Below are positions 27,310-35,132 of a stretch of 64,000 nucleotides of DNA, piece by piece (the stretch's first letter is position 1; each line of letters starts with the position of its first letter). A program made the translations under genes and the position numbers. The stretch lies in contig NZ_JADQDN010000002.1 of NCBI RefSeq assembly GCF_015694425.1, positions 1 through 64,000 on the forward strand, in the 5' to 3' direction. The notes beneath the pieces were generated by a model. It did not search any database, was not told the DNA's origin, and saw nothing but the letters and a program-made list of their open reading frames with translations. The DNA is from Microvirga terrestris. Its GTDB lineage: Bacteria > Pseudomonadota > Alphaproteobacteria > Rhizobiales > Beijerinckiaceae.

Positions 27310-27720
27310 TCACCCCACCTCCGTCACCGCGCGCAGGCGCAGCGTCACGCGGGCGAGGCCGGAATCCTTGTCGCGGATGGACACGAGTTCGGTGACGCGC
27401 AGGTTGACGAGGCGGTGGCCCTCAACGGTGAGCGGCGCATCGTCGAGGATCGCGAAGAAACGGTCGGCGACCATCAGCGCCGTACGCGCGCCACCCTTCT
27501 CCGACCAGATCACGAGATCCACGCTCTGCGCGTGGCCGCGGTCGAGATCGGTGGACCAATCCTCGGCCTTCACGTCGCCGAAGAGCGCATAGACCGGCTC
27601 GGCCCCGCGCGGTGGCTCGTCGTAGAGGCGTAAAGCGCCGCCCATGAGAGTGCGCAGCTGCGCGTCGCCTGAGGCCGCGTCGATGATGGCGCGGCGTAAG
27701 GAAAGCACCGGGCTCGTCAT
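27310..27720 (-). CDS. GTA gp8-like tail terminator (DUF3168)
   Basis: 136 residues. DUF3168 features: SLRRAIIDAASGDAQLRTLM, YALFGDVKAEDWSTDLDRG and QSVDLVIWSEKGG. This protein caps the tail tube for head joining. Its start overlaps the gp7 stop by 4 nt (ATGA). Confidence 0.93.
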   Translation of the reverse strand: MTSPVLSLRRAIIDAASGDAQLRTLMGGALRLYDEPPRGAEPVYALFGDVKAEDWSTDLDRGHAQSVDLVIWSEKGGARTALMVADRFFAILDDAPLTVEGHRLVNLRVTELVSIRDKDSGLARVTLRLRAVTEVG

Positions 27721-28052
27721 GCCCTCACCTCCTCGACGAGGCAGACGAGGTCGCGCTTTGACCCGTCCGGATCGGAGGCTGCGCGAATGGCGAAACGGCG
27801 CAGGCCGGCGGTGAGCCGCATGGCGCCCGTCACGCCCTCGCGGTAGCGCAGGGTGATGCGGTGCGTCAGGCTCTGCTCCGGCCGGTCGGCGCGCACGCGC
27901 TCGGTGCCGGAGAGCATCTCTATGGCGCCCCAGATTTGAGGCCCCGGCGCATAGGAGCGGATGACGCCGCCGAAGCCGTCGGGCCGCTCCAGGGGCAGTT
28001 CGAGCACGAACCGGCGCGAGCGTGCGCCGATGGGAATGGATTTGGTTTTCAT
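27717..28052 (-). CDS. GTA gp7-like head closure / head-tail adaptor
   Basis: 111 residues. FVLELPLERPDGFGGVIRSY, PQIWGAIEMLSGTERVRADR and HRITLRYREGVTGAMRL match the head closure (SPP1 gp16-like) proteins. It forms the stopper ring between adaptor and tail. It is 16 nt downstream of gp6 and overlaps gp8. Confidence 0.92.
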   Translation of the reverse strand: MKTKSIPIGARSRRFVLELPLERPDGFGGVIRSYAPGPQIWGAIEMLSGTERVRADRPEQSLTHRITLRYREGVTGAMRLTAGLRRFAIRAASDPDGSKRDLVCLVEEVRA

Positions 28053-28068
28053 GGGAATGTCTCGGTGA

Positions 28069-28635
28069 TTAAAGCCGCGCCCTCTGAAACGGCGCTACGA
28101 GAGCCAGGGCCTCCGGAGGCAGGATCTGCTCGCCCACCACGTCGCCCCGGTTCTCGAACCAGTGCGCCACGAGGATGCGGACGGCGAGCTTCAGGGTTGC
28201 GGGCACCGTCTCGGGCGTCGTGCCGAAGCCGGCCCGCAGTTCGACAGAGATGCCGTTGCGGGACTTGCCAGGCTCCGGCGCATCCCTGACGATGATGCGA
28301 GGCGGATCGCTCAGGGCATCAGCCTCGAAGGCATCGTCAGGGAGCGCGTTCACGCCGCCCGAAGCGTCCGTGATCCTGATCGCATCGACAGCAATCAACG
28401 GGGCGAGCGGAAGCAGGACCACGCCGTCGCGGGGCCAGCGGTCGAGCACCACGCGCCAGTGCTGCTCGATGAGGATCCGCCGGGAGGCCGCCTCGATCAT
28501 GAGCCTGGCCGCCTTGATGAGGCCTGAAGTCAGGTCATCCTGCTCAGGCTGGTCCTCGTCGACGCGCAGGTAGGCCTTCATCTCGGCGAGCGTGATGGGC
28601 TCGACGGCGGGGCCGCTGACGAATATGGGAATCAT
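28069..28635 (-). CDS. GTA gp6-like head-tail connector
   Basis: 188 residues from the ATG at 28635. PITLAEMKAYLRVDEDQPEQ, LIKAARLMIEAASRRILIEQ and the C-terminal helices match the HK97 gp6-like connector family. It forms the ring under the portal. It starts only 25 nt from the divergent serine protease gene and about 1.7 kb from the capsid gene, so any transcript arriving from the capsid gene must cross two antisense genes. Confidence 0.92.
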   Translation of the reverse strand: MIPIFVSGPAVEPITLAEMKAYLRVDEDQPEQDDLTSGLIKAARLMIEAASRRILIEQHWRVVLDRWPRDGVVLLPLAPLIAVDAIRITDASGGVNALPDDAFEADALSDPPRIIVRDAPEPGKSRNGISVELRAGFGTTPETVPATLKLAVRILVAHWFENRGDVVGEQILPPEALALVAPFQRARL

Positions 28636-28641
28636 CGGAAA

Positions 28642-28653
28642 CAAGGATCCTTG
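28642..28653. promoter_or_regulatory. Perfect 12-bp palindrome between divergent gp6 and protease genes
   Basis: CAAGGATCCTTG sits between two divergent starts only 25 nt apart. It supplies an AAGGA ribosome-like site to each strand, 12 nt before the gp6 ATG and 13 nt before the protease ATG. It could be a shared translation signal or an operator; chance cannot be excluded. Confidence 0.4.
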
Positions 28654-28660
28654 TGCTGTC

Positions 28661-29407
28661 ATGAAACGTCTGATCACGCTCTGTCTTGCGCTGGCGCTGC
28701 CTGCTGCAGGCGCCCATGCCATCGTCGGCGGCCAGCCCGATGAGGGACCGCTGTCGCGCCAGAGCGTGATGGTGCTGAGCTCGAACGGGGGCGTGTGCAG
28801 CGCCGTGGTGCTGGCCCCCGACGTGGTGCTCACCGCCGCCCATTGTGTCACCGGGGCGGCCGAGCACCGGGTGCATTTCCGCGACGAGGCCGGCGAGCCC
28901 GTGCTGATCGTGCCTGCCGCGAAGACGGTGCATCCCGGCTACAATGCGAAGGCCATCGAGAACCGACAGCGCTCCATTGACCTTGCGCTCGTGCGAGTCC
29001 CAGAGGCCCTGCCCGGGCGCTTCGAGCGGGCGACGCTCAGCGCCGCAAAGGTGCCCGAGAACACATTCGTCACCGTTGGCGGCTATGGCCTTGCCCGCGA
29101 GGGCGATGCCAAGAGCACCGGCACCTTCCGCACCGCGTCGCTGACCGCTGTCGAACCCTATGGACCGAGTCGGATTCTGCTCTGGGCCGAGGGGTCAGGA
29201 TCTGCCAGCGCCTGCCAGGGCGATTCCGGCGGTCCGATGGGGTCTGGCGCAACAGTCGCTGCCATCACGAGTTGGGCGGCGCCGGCCAAGGGCCGAAGCT
29301 GCGGAGGCATGACTCAGGGCATCCTCGTTGGCCCGCAACGCGAATGGATAGACAGGACTCTTAAAGGCTGGAACCGTGCGGCGTTGTGGAGTGGCAACGG
29401 GTTTTAG
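28661..29407 (+). CDS. Secreted S1-family serine protease (first of a tandem pair)
   Basis: 248 residues from the ATG at 28661. Signal peptide MKRLITLCLALALPAAGAHA, then a trypsin-fold domain beginning IVGGQ. Triad: His in VLTAAHCV, Asp in SIDLALVRV, Ser in CQGDSGGP. The residue six before the catalytic Ser, which sets primary specificity, is Ser (SASACQGDS), as in chymotrypsin, not the Asp of trypsin. Cysteine pairs around the His and the Ser suggest disulfides and a periplasmic or extracellular site. It lies on the opposite strand inside the GTA head genes. Confidence 0.92.
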   Translation: MKRLITLCLALALPAAGAHAIVGGQPDEGPLSRQSVMVLSSNGGVCSAVVLAPDVVLTAAHCVTGAAEHRVHFRDEAGEPVLIVPAAKTVHPGYNAKAIENRQRSIDLALVRVPEALPGRFERATLSAAKVPENTFVTVGGYGLAREGDAKSTGTFRTASLTAVEPYGPSRILLWAEGSGSASACQGDSGGPMGSGATVAAITSWAAPAKGRSCGGMTQGILVGPQREWIDRTLKGWNRAALWSGNGF

Positions 29408-29486
29408 AAATTCATAATGTAACGGAACTATCCTCCTGGCCGAGATCTTGCCTTACAAAATCCCTCCTTCACGGCATCATCATTCC

Positions 29487-30275
29487 ATGCGCGCATTGCC
29501 GATTCTCGCCCTTGCTGCTTTCACCCTCATCGCGAGCCCGGCCTGGGCCATCCTGCAGGGTGCGGCCTCGCGCGATCCGAACGGCCTAAGGCGCTCGGTG
29601 GTATCCATCGAAAACTCCCTCGGCGAGCTCTGCTCGGGCGTGATCGTCGGGCCCGATCTCGTGCTGACGGCGGCCCATTGCGTGATCGACCGCGCCGCCT
29701 ACCGCGTCACCGCTCTGAACCGTACATTCAAGTCACTGCGCTTCAACGTCGCCGCGCTCGCGATCCACCCGACCTTCGTGCGCGGCACCACGCCGCGCAC
29801 GCAGCCCGGCATCGATCTCGCGGTCGTCAAGCTCGACCGCCCCCTCGGCCCCGACTTCCTGGCCCTCGACCCAACCCAGGCAAGCCGCATCGCTGTGGGC
29901 GACGGCGTGACCATCGCAGGCTACGGCGTGCTGGCGGAGCGTGCCCGCGGCACCGCCCGGACGCTGCGCCAGACCAATCTGGTCTCGCTCGGCCCCATCG
30001 AGGTCGCAAACCGAGTTCTCATCGTCGCCGACCGCAATCGCCTCGCCGAAACCACGGGTGCAGGCGCCTGCCGCGGCGATTCCGGAGGCCCGATCCTCGC
30101 TGCCACCCAGAGCGGCTACCAGCTCCACGGCATCACAAGCTGGTCGAGCGGCGCCATGCGCTCGCCCAAGCCCACCGCCTGCGGCGGCCTCACGGCGGTG
30201 ACGCCGGTGGCGGAGCACCTGCGCTGGATCGTGGGCAGCATGCAGAGCCTCAATGCCGCATGGGCCGGGAATTGA
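29487..30275 (+). CDS. Secreted S1-family serine protease (second of a tandem pair)
   Basis: 262 residues from the ATG at 29487. Signal peptide MRALPILALAAFTLIASPAWA. Triad: His in VLTAAHCVID, Asp in GIDLAVVKLDRPLG, Ser in CRGDSGGP. The specificity position is Gly (GACRGDS), so cleavage after Lys/Arg is not expected. It is a diverged relative of the gene 79 nt upstream and probably co-transcribed with it. The pair has no known GTA role; a cargo or moron status is inferred. Confidence 0.92.
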   Translation: MRALPILALAAFTLIASPAWAILQGAASRDPNGLRRSVVSIENSLGELCSGVIVGPDLVLTAAHCVIDRAAYRVTALNRTFKSLRFNVAALAIHPTFVRGTTPRTQPGIDLAVVKLDRPLGPDFLALDPTQASRIAVGDGVTIAGYGVLAERARGTARTLRQTNLVSLGPIEVANRVLIVADRNRLAETTGAGACRGDSGGPILAATQSGYQLHGITSWSSGAMRSPKPTACGGLTAVTPVAEHLRWIVGSMQSLNAAWAGN

Positions 30276-30287
30276 TGCCACGGGTGT

Positions 30288-30312
30288 TTCCCTCCCCGCA
30301 AAGGGGAGGGAA
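30288..30312. terminator. Hairpin between convergent protease and capsid genes
   Basis: Perfect 10-bp stem TTCCCTCCCC/GGGGAGGGAA with a 5-nt loop, in the 45-nt gap between the convergent protease and capsid stops. No T-tract on either side, so it may end or protect transcripts from both strands or belong to the CCCTCCCC repeat family seen elsewhere in the cluster. Confidence 0.55.
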
Positions 30313-30320
30313 TGGCGCGT

Positions 30321-31559
30321 TTAAGCCGCAAACTTCAACAGCTTGATCGCCGCATAATCCTGCACGCCGCCGCCGACACGCTTGGTGGTGTAGAACAGCA
30401 CGTAAGGCTTGGCGGAATACGGGTCGCGCAGCACGCGCATGCCGGCGCGGTCGACGATGAGGTAACCGCGCTTAAAGTCGCCGAACGCGATGGCGCATTT
30501 GTTCAGCCCAATGTCCGGCATGTCCTCCGCCTCGACCACGGGGAAGCCCATGAGTTTTGCGGCCTGGCCGATGCTCGCGGGCGGCGCCCAGAGATACTGG
30601 CCGCTATCGTCCTTGAAGCGGCGGATCGCGCTCTGCGTCTTGCGGTTCATCACGAAAGAGGCGTTCTGGCGGTAGCCTGATTTCAGCGTGTAGATCAGGT
30701 CCACCAGCACGTCGGACGGGCTCGAAGCCGGGAAGCTCGCGCCGCCTGTGTTCACCGTACCGAGACGGCCCCATTCCCAGATCTCCTCCTCGACATTGTC
30801 GGTGGCGAGAAAGCCCTTCGGCTTGTTCAACCCGTCACCGTTGACGAAGGCAGCGCTCTCCTGTTCGGCGAACGCAGACTCGACCTCTTCGGCGATCCAG
30901 CTTTCGATATCGACCACTGCGTCGTCGAGGAGGGTCTGGGTCGCGGCCGGCATGGCATAGAGCTCCATGGCTGGAAAGCTCATCTCCGAGAGCGTAGGGC
31001 TTGCGGTCTGAGGCCGCGCTGCCGTCTCGCCCACCCAGCCGGTGGCCGGACCCGTGGTCGAGAAGGCGCGCTTGTAGTGCCCGCCGGAGATCACACGCAC
31101 CGACGCGATGGCGCGGATCGGCGACACATTGGCAAGACGGCGCAGCACCTCGCGCTCGACGTTGTCGGGCACGAGATAGCCGCCATCGGGGCCGGAGCCT
31201 GCGGAGAGCGCCTTCTCTTCCAGCCGCTTGAGCCCTGCGGCCTCGCCGGTACGGACATAGCCATGAAACGCCGCCTTGTGCTCGGCTTGAGCCGGATCGC
31301 GCGGGGTGTCCGTGCCGCCTCCAAGAGGCGGGCGGGAACGGTCAAGGGCGAGGCGGTCGAGGCGGCGCTTGGCGTCGTCGAGGGCGGTATCGATGCGGGC
31401 AAGCTTCTCGTCCGTCACCACGTCGCTCCCGAGCCTGGTCTCGATCTCGGACAGGCGCGTGTCGTTGGCGTCCTTGAACGCCTCGAAGGCGCGAGCGAAA
31501 TCATCGAAGGCCGAAGCGACATCGCCGGACACGGCTTTGGTGTCTACAACTGGGTTCAT
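30321..31559 (-). CDS. GTA gp5-like HK97-fold major capsid protein
   Basis: 412 residues. The N-terminal about 115 residues form a coiled-coil scaffold domain (FDDFARAFEAFKDANDTRLS, RIDTALDDAKRRLDRLAL) that the prohead protease would remove. The HK97 fold follows (LVPDNVEREVLRRLANVSPI, AMPAATQTLLDDAVVDIESW, PKGFLATDN, YLIVDRAGMRVLRDPY). It builds the small icosahedral GTA head. It is downstream of an intrinsic terminator-like hairpin at 31578-31606. Confidence 0.95.
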   Translation of the reverse strand: MNPVVDTKAVSGDVASAFDDFARAFEAFKDANDTRLSEIETRLGSDVVTDEKLARIDTALDDAKRRLDRLALDRSRPPLGGGTDTPRDPAQAEHKAAFHGYVRTGEAAGLKRLEEKALSAGSGPDGGYLVPDNVEREVLRRLANVSPIRAIASVRVISGGHYKRAFSTTGPATGWVGETAARPQTASPTLSEMSFPAMELYAMPAATQTLLDDAVVDIESWIAEEVESAFAEQESAAFVNGDGLNKPKGFLATDNVEEEIWEWGRLGTVNTGGASFPASSPSDVLVDLIYTLKSGYRQNASFVMNRKTQSAIRRFKDDSGQYLWAPPASIGQAAKLMGFPVVEAEDMPDIGLNKCAIAFGDFKRGYLIVDRAGMRVLRDPYSAKPYVLFYTTKRVGGGVQDYAAIKLLKFAA

Positions 31560-31577
31560 ATCAATCCATCAATTTGA

Positions 31578-31606
31578 AAAGAAAAAGGCCCGCCGAGAGG
31601 CGGGCC
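31578..31606 (-). terminator. Intrinsic terminator just upstream of the capsid gene
   Basis: On the minus strand GGCCCGCC-TCTC-GGCGGGCC is followed by TTTTTCTTTTC. It lies after the glycine-zipper lipoprotein stop and 19 nt before the capsid ATG. It should end the lipoprotein transcript and would also reduce read-through from the prohead protease gene into the capsid gene. Confidence 0.8.
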
Positions 31607-31631
31607 CGTTATTTCCCTGTGAGGGAAATGC

Positions 31632-31835
31632 TTACATACGGCGAGCTGCGCGCCGGGTTGTTCTTGCGACGGTCGGTCCGGTCACAGCACCAACGGCGCC
31701 GCCGACGATCGCACCGGGCGGTCCCGCCACCGCACCGACGCCGGCGCCGACGGCCGCGCCGCCGACCCGCTCCTCCGTGGTCGTGCAGGCAGCCGCCGCA
31801 AGGCCGAGGAGCGCAACGAAAGCAAGCTTCTTCAT
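31632..31835 (-). CDS. Glycine-zipper lipoprotein inserted between protease and capsid genes
   Basis: 67 residues from the ATG at 31835 with GGGAGG upstream. Lipobox GLAAAAC, then a 17-kDa-antigen/YMGG-like glycine zipper (GGAAVGAGVGAVAGPPGAIV) and a basic tail (RTTRRAARRM). Such proteins anchor in the outer membrane and often respond to envelope stress. It is not a GTA structural gene. It has its own ribosome site and is bracketed by hairpins on both sides, so it looks like an independent unit within the cluster. Confidence 0.85.
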   Translation of the reverse strand: MKKLAFVALLGLAAAACTTTEERVGGAAVGAGVGAVAGPPGAIVGGAVGAVTGPTVARTTRRAARRM

Positions 31836-31886
31836 AAGAACCTCCCGAGACAAGCGAAGAACAGACACCTCTCACGTGAGGAAAGG

Positions 31887-31913
31887 GCCCGCAGCCTCCG
31901 CGCTCGTGCGGGC
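31887..31913 (-). terminator. Terminator-like hairpin after the prohead protease gene
   Basis: Minus-strand GCCCGCA/TGCGGGC stem with a 13-nt loop, followed by CCTTTCCTC. The T-tract is poor, so efficiency is uncertain. It lies between the prohead protease gene and the lipoprotein gene. Confidence 0.45.
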
Positions 31914-31943
31914 TCTCAGGTAACGCGCTCCCATGGACAAGGT

Positions 31944-32480
31944 TCAGGAAAACAGTCTGACGGAGGTGCTGCGAATATGGGTAGCGAGCCTATATGCCCC
32001 GTGCTTCACGGTCTCGACCCGAGCGCCGGGCAGCATCGGAAAGGTCACCACCGAGATCTCCCACAGGTCGAGCCGCTCCAGGCGCCGCAGCCCGGTGGGC
32101 CTCTCAGCCCTGGCCCGCTCGACGCGAAAGCCGATGGAGAGCCCGTCTACGGCCCCGTCGCGCATGAGCGCATGAATGTCGCGCGCCCGTTCGACCGCAA
32201 GGTTGAGCCTGCCGAGCACGCGCAATCCGCGCAGGTCCTCCGCGATGGAGAGCCAGCGCCCGATGGGCTGCGCCGGATCGTGCTGCCACAGCAGGCGCAC
32301 CTGAGCGGCGCCGCGTTTTTTCAGGCTGTCGCGGAAGGCGCCAGGCATGACCACGTCCTTGCCGAGATCGGCCTCGCCGAACAGGCTGGCATAGCCTTCG
32401 AACACGCCATCCGTATCGACGCCGCTCACGGGCTCGGGCAGGAATTTGCGCTCCCGGACGGTGGGTGCGGCAACCATCAT
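31944..32480 (-). CDS. GTA gp4-like HK97 prohead protease
   Basis: 178 residues from the ATG at 32480 (a second ATG follows directly). VFEGYASLFGEADLGKDVVM, GAFRDSLKKRG, RLLWQHDPAQPIGRWLSI with the catalytic His, and DGLSIGFRVERARAE with the catalytic Ser match the U35/HK97 family. It trims the capsid scaffold domain during maturation. Its start overlaps the stop of a 49-codon ORF, implying coupled translation. Confidence 0.93.
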   Translation of the reverse strand: MMVAAPTVRERKFLPEPVSGVDTDGVFEGYASLFGEADLGKDVVMPGAFRDSLKKRGAAQVRLLWQHDPAQPIGRWLSIAEDLRGLRVLGRLNLAVERARDIHALMRDGAVDGLSIGFRVERARAERPTGLRRLERLDLWEISVVTFPMLPGARVETVKHGAYRLATHIRSTSVRLFS

Positions 32481-32626
32481 CGCGCCGCCCCGCGTGCCGA
32501 TTGAGGTGGTTTCGCATCGAGCTTTTCGAGCTGACGCACGAAGTCGCGGAACACGAGCGTGGCGCGGGTGTGGCTCTCCCGTGCGGCCTTCGGCTTGCGC
32601 GGCGCGCGGGATGAGAGGCGGGTCAT
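32477..32626 (-). CDS. 49-residue basic ORF coupled to the prohead protease
   Basis: ATG at 32626 overlaps the stop of the gp3.5-like gene (ATGA), and its own stop overlaps the protease ATG (CGATGATGG). The product begins MTRLSSRAPRKPKAARES and contains RATLVFRDFVRQLEKLDA, a basic tail plus an amphipathic helix. The double start-stop overlap is good evidence that it is translated. No family recognised; it may assist head assembly or serve only for coupling. Confidence 0.6.
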   Translation of the reverse strand: MTRLSSRAPRKPKAARESHTRATLVFRDFVRQLEKLDAKPPQSARGAAR

Positions 32627-32823
32627 GTGGGATCTCCCGAATGACGGCGGTTGAACAGGGACAGCTCGCGCACGAACGCATCGAACCGGCGGTTGGCCGC
32701 GAACAGGTCGCGCAGGGTCATGGCAAGCAAAGCGGATGCCCCGCTGGCCCAGACGAACAGGGCCAGATGGGCAAGATCCCCGCGCCGGATGACGGCCTCG
32801 GTGATCTGATCAAATGAGTTCAT
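32623..32823 (-). CDS. GTA gp3.5-like small membrane-spanning protein
   Basis: 66 residues from the ATG at 32823. One hydrophobic segment (LAHLALFVWASGASALLAMT) followed by a charged helix (LRDLFAANRRFDAFVRELSL). Its place between portal and prohead protease matches the small gp3.5 gene of GTAs. Function unknown. It is separated from the portal gene by a 507-bp repeat-filled gap. Confidence 0.75.
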   Translation of the reverse strand: MNSFDQITEAVIRRGDLAHLALFVWASGASALLAMTLRDLFAANRRFDAFVRELSLFNRRHSGDPT

Positions 32824-32929
32824 GATTTGTTCTCGTGAAAAAACTCCGTTGAACGATGAGTGCGAAGGCGAAAAAGTGTGGGCCGTCGTGAAGTCTTCTG
32901 TGAGCGCTATGAATGAGCCTGTGGAATTC

Positions 32930-33298
32930 GTCATCCCGGACGGCGCAAGCCGATCCGGGATCGTATGCGGGACTTGGCGCGGGTCTCCCTCTCCCGGATC
33001 TCGGGTGTTCCCGAGATCCGTTGCTATTGGCCTAAGTCGGGACACCCGACTTGGGTCGGGAGAGAGTTGGAGCGATGGGTTACAGGCTTCTCCGGAGAGG
33101 ACGTCAACCCTTCATCCTGACCTCTCACACCGGGAGAGGTGAAGGGGAGCCACACTCGTCATGCGATCCCGGATCTCCGCTGCGCTACGTCCGGGATGAC
33201 ACCCACTACGTCATGGCCGGGCTTGTCCCGGCCATCCCGCTTAGGAAGAGCGCCGCGCCTCATCGAGGCGAGATCACCGGCACAGGGCCGGTGATGAC
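32930..33298. repeat. Multi-element palindromic repeat block between portal and gp3.5-like genes
   Basis: The 507-bp gap holds, in order, GTCATCCCGGACGGCGCAAG (about 32930), the palindromes GGATCTCGGG/CCCGAGATCC (about 32997-33021) and AAGTCGGG/CCCGACTT (33034-33053), a reversed CCCGGATCTCC...GTCCGGGATGAC copy (to 33200), and the compound GTCATGGCCGGGCTTGTCCC...GGCCGGTGATGAC element (33210-33298). No convincing gene. Repeat accumulation is evident. Confidence 0.75.
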
Positions 33299-33330
33299 AT
33301 CTTGAGAAGCTCATTACTGCGCACTCATCC

Positions 33331-34500
33331 CTACCTCCCCTTCCCCTTCTCCTCCACACGCCCATACCCCACCGCCTCGCGCTTCTCGTCATCGCTCAGA
33401 AACGCTGCCGCCGACACGCGCCGCCAGAGGCTTTCGCGCTCGTCGGCCAATGCCTCGATGGCATCGAGGTCGGGCTCCAGCACAAGCGTCTCGCGATAGG
33501 CCGGCGCGAGCCAGTGGGCGAGCGCCTCGGCCGTGCGCTTCACCAGCGGGATTACGGTCTGGCGATAGAAGGCGCGGTTGGCCTCGGCGTAGTTGGCGTG
33601 TGTGCTGTCACCGGGCAGGCCCAGCAGCAGCGGCGGCACGCCGAAGGCAAGCGCGATCTCCCGCGCGGCGGCGGCTTTCGCTTCCACGAAGTCCATGTCC
33701 TTGGGCGACAACGAGAGCGGCTTCCAGTCGAGGCCGCCCTCCAAAAGCAGCGGACGGCCCGCATTGCCGGCGCCCTGGTAATTGGTTTCCAGTTCATCCT
33801 TCAGCCGGTCGAACTGCGCATCGGTCAGCGTCGCGCCACCGACCACGAGCGCGCCGGAGGGACGCGCCGCGTTGTCGAGAAGCGCCTTGTTCCAGGCGCC
33901 CGCTGCGTTGTGGATGTCGAGCGCGGTGGCGGCCGCCTCCATCGGTGACAATCCGTAATGATCGTCCGCCGGATGGAACAGCGTCAGATGCAGGATCGGC
34001 GCCAAGACTTCATCCCGGATCGGGAAGCGCACGGCCTGCGTGCCGACCGCATATTCGTAAGCCGCCGGCCAGCCATCGGCATCGGGCACCACACGCATGC
34101 GGTCGGGACGCAGCGCGTGCAGTTCGTGCGGCGCGCCGTCGAGGCTCACTGCCTCCACATAGGCGTTGCCGGACACCATCAGGTGCCCGTAGAGGCTCTC
34201 GAGAAAGCGCTGGCCACCATCCCGCGCATTGGGCCGCGACAGCAGCGACAGCAGTGGATGCGACGGAAGCTCCCTGCCCTCGCTCATGAGCACCAGCGGC
34301 AGCGACGCCGCCGCCTCGCTCACCAGCCGCACGGCGCGATGCACGATGGCGTTCTTCTGGAATCCCTCGCGGGCGAGCGCCCCATAATCGCGCGGCGTCC
34401 ACACGGGACGCCCGGCGACATAGAGCGCAATGGCGCCCTGCGCCCGCGAGGCCTTAGCCTCCGGCGATCCTTGCAGCCAGCGGGTCAATCGGTTCAGCAT
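33331..34500 (-). CDS. GTA gp3-like HK97-family portal protein
   Basis: 389 residues from the ATG at 34500. HRAVRLVSEAAASLPLVLMS, FLESLYGHLMVSGNAYVEAV, LHLTLFHPADDHYGLSPMEA and FGVPPLLLGLPGDSTHANYA are characteristic of phage portals of the HK97 group. It forms the dodecameric DNA gate at the head vertex. Repeat blocks flank it on both sides. Confidence 0.95.
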   Translation of the reverse strand: MLNRLTRWLQGSPEAKASRAQGAIALYVAGRPVWTPRDYGALAREGFQKNAIVHRAVRLVSEAAASLPLVLMSEGRELPSHPLLSLLSRPNARDGGQRFLESLYGHLMVSGNAYVEAVSLDGAPHELHALRPDRMRVVPDADGWPAAYEYAVGTQAVRFPIRDEVLAPILHLTLFHPADDHYGLSPMEAAATALDIHNAAGAWNKALLDNAARPSGALVVGGATLTDAQFDRLKDELETNYQGAGNAGRPLLLEGGLDWKPLSLSPKDMDFVEAKAAAAREIALAFGVPPLLLGLPGDSTHANYAEANRAFYRQTVIPLVKRTAEALAHWLAPAYRETLVLEPDLDAIEALADERESLWRRVSAAAFLSDDEKREAVGYGRVEEKGKGR

Positions 34501-34555
34501 GTAGAGGTCCTGCCTTGATGAGGCGTGAAAAGTGAGGCGCCCAGCATTCCTCCCC

Positions 34556-34778
34556 GTCATGGCCGTCCCCGGATTTGATCAGGAGATCAGTCCCGGCCAT
34601 CCCGACGCAAAGAGACGCGGCGCTCCATACGATCGAGATCACCGGCACAAGGCCGGTGATGACGCGAGAGGGTGTCATTCCCGGCCGGAGATGGCGCAGC
34701 CATCGCAGGGGAAGGGAATCCACAGGGCCGAGCGCATGAATGAATCCCCTTCCCGGCCTTACGGCCGCCGGGGATGAC
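34556..34778. repeat. Two palindromic repeat elements between terminase and portal genes
   Basis: Element one (34556-34663) is the compound GTCATGGCCG...TCCCGGCCATCCCG, spacer, GATCACCGGC...GGCCGGTGATGAC, also at 33210-33298 and reversed at 27157-27245. Element two (34674-34778) runs GTCATTCCCGGCCGGAG to CGCCGGGGATGAC, with a relative at 23984-24070. They occupy the portal-proximal third of a 737-bp gap. Confidence 0.75.
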
Positions 34779-34868
34779 AGCGGTGCTTCACGTCGATCCA
34801 GACTGCCGCAAACTTCCGCAGCCGGTGACCGCAAAGGATGCAGGTTCGCTGCGTTCGTCATTGGCGCG

Positions 34869-35132
34869 TCACATACCCCAAGGTAATCTCAAGATGTTGC
34901 GGGGCATCCGGCGACATTCACGCGCCAGCCGGGCCGTTTCCCTCGGATCGGCTGGCGCGACCATGATTTTCTTGAGCTCTGCCGCCTTTAAAAGGGCGGT
35001 ACGAGGCAGATGGCGGGGCGGATCGGCACGGACGGACTGCCGTCCGCCCCGGCCCTGCAGCCCGAATATCTCTTCCGAGCCAGGCCGGCGCAAAAGACTC
35101 ACCCCGTCAGGAGCCTTGAGGATTTTTTTCAA
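34869..35132 (-). CDS. Possible small basic protein in the terminase-portal gap
   Basis: An 87-codon frame from a TTG, product starting MKKILKAPDGVSLLRRPGSE and containing ELKKIMVAPADPRETARLAR. The helical, charged composition resembles a real protein more than a shadow frame, and nothing else fills this part of the 737-bp gap. There is no clear ribosome site and I recognise no family, so this is tentative. Confidence 0.35.
   Translation of the reverse strand: MKKILKAPDGVSLLRRPGSEEIFGLQGRGGRQSVRADPPRHLPRTALLKAAELKKIMVAPADPRETARLARECRRMPRNILRLPWGM

Noticed and set aside
22781-34778. CRISPR array from the repeated palindromes
   Set aside because: Repeats are not evenly spaced, occur in both orientations, belong to several families and lack unique spacers and cas genes.
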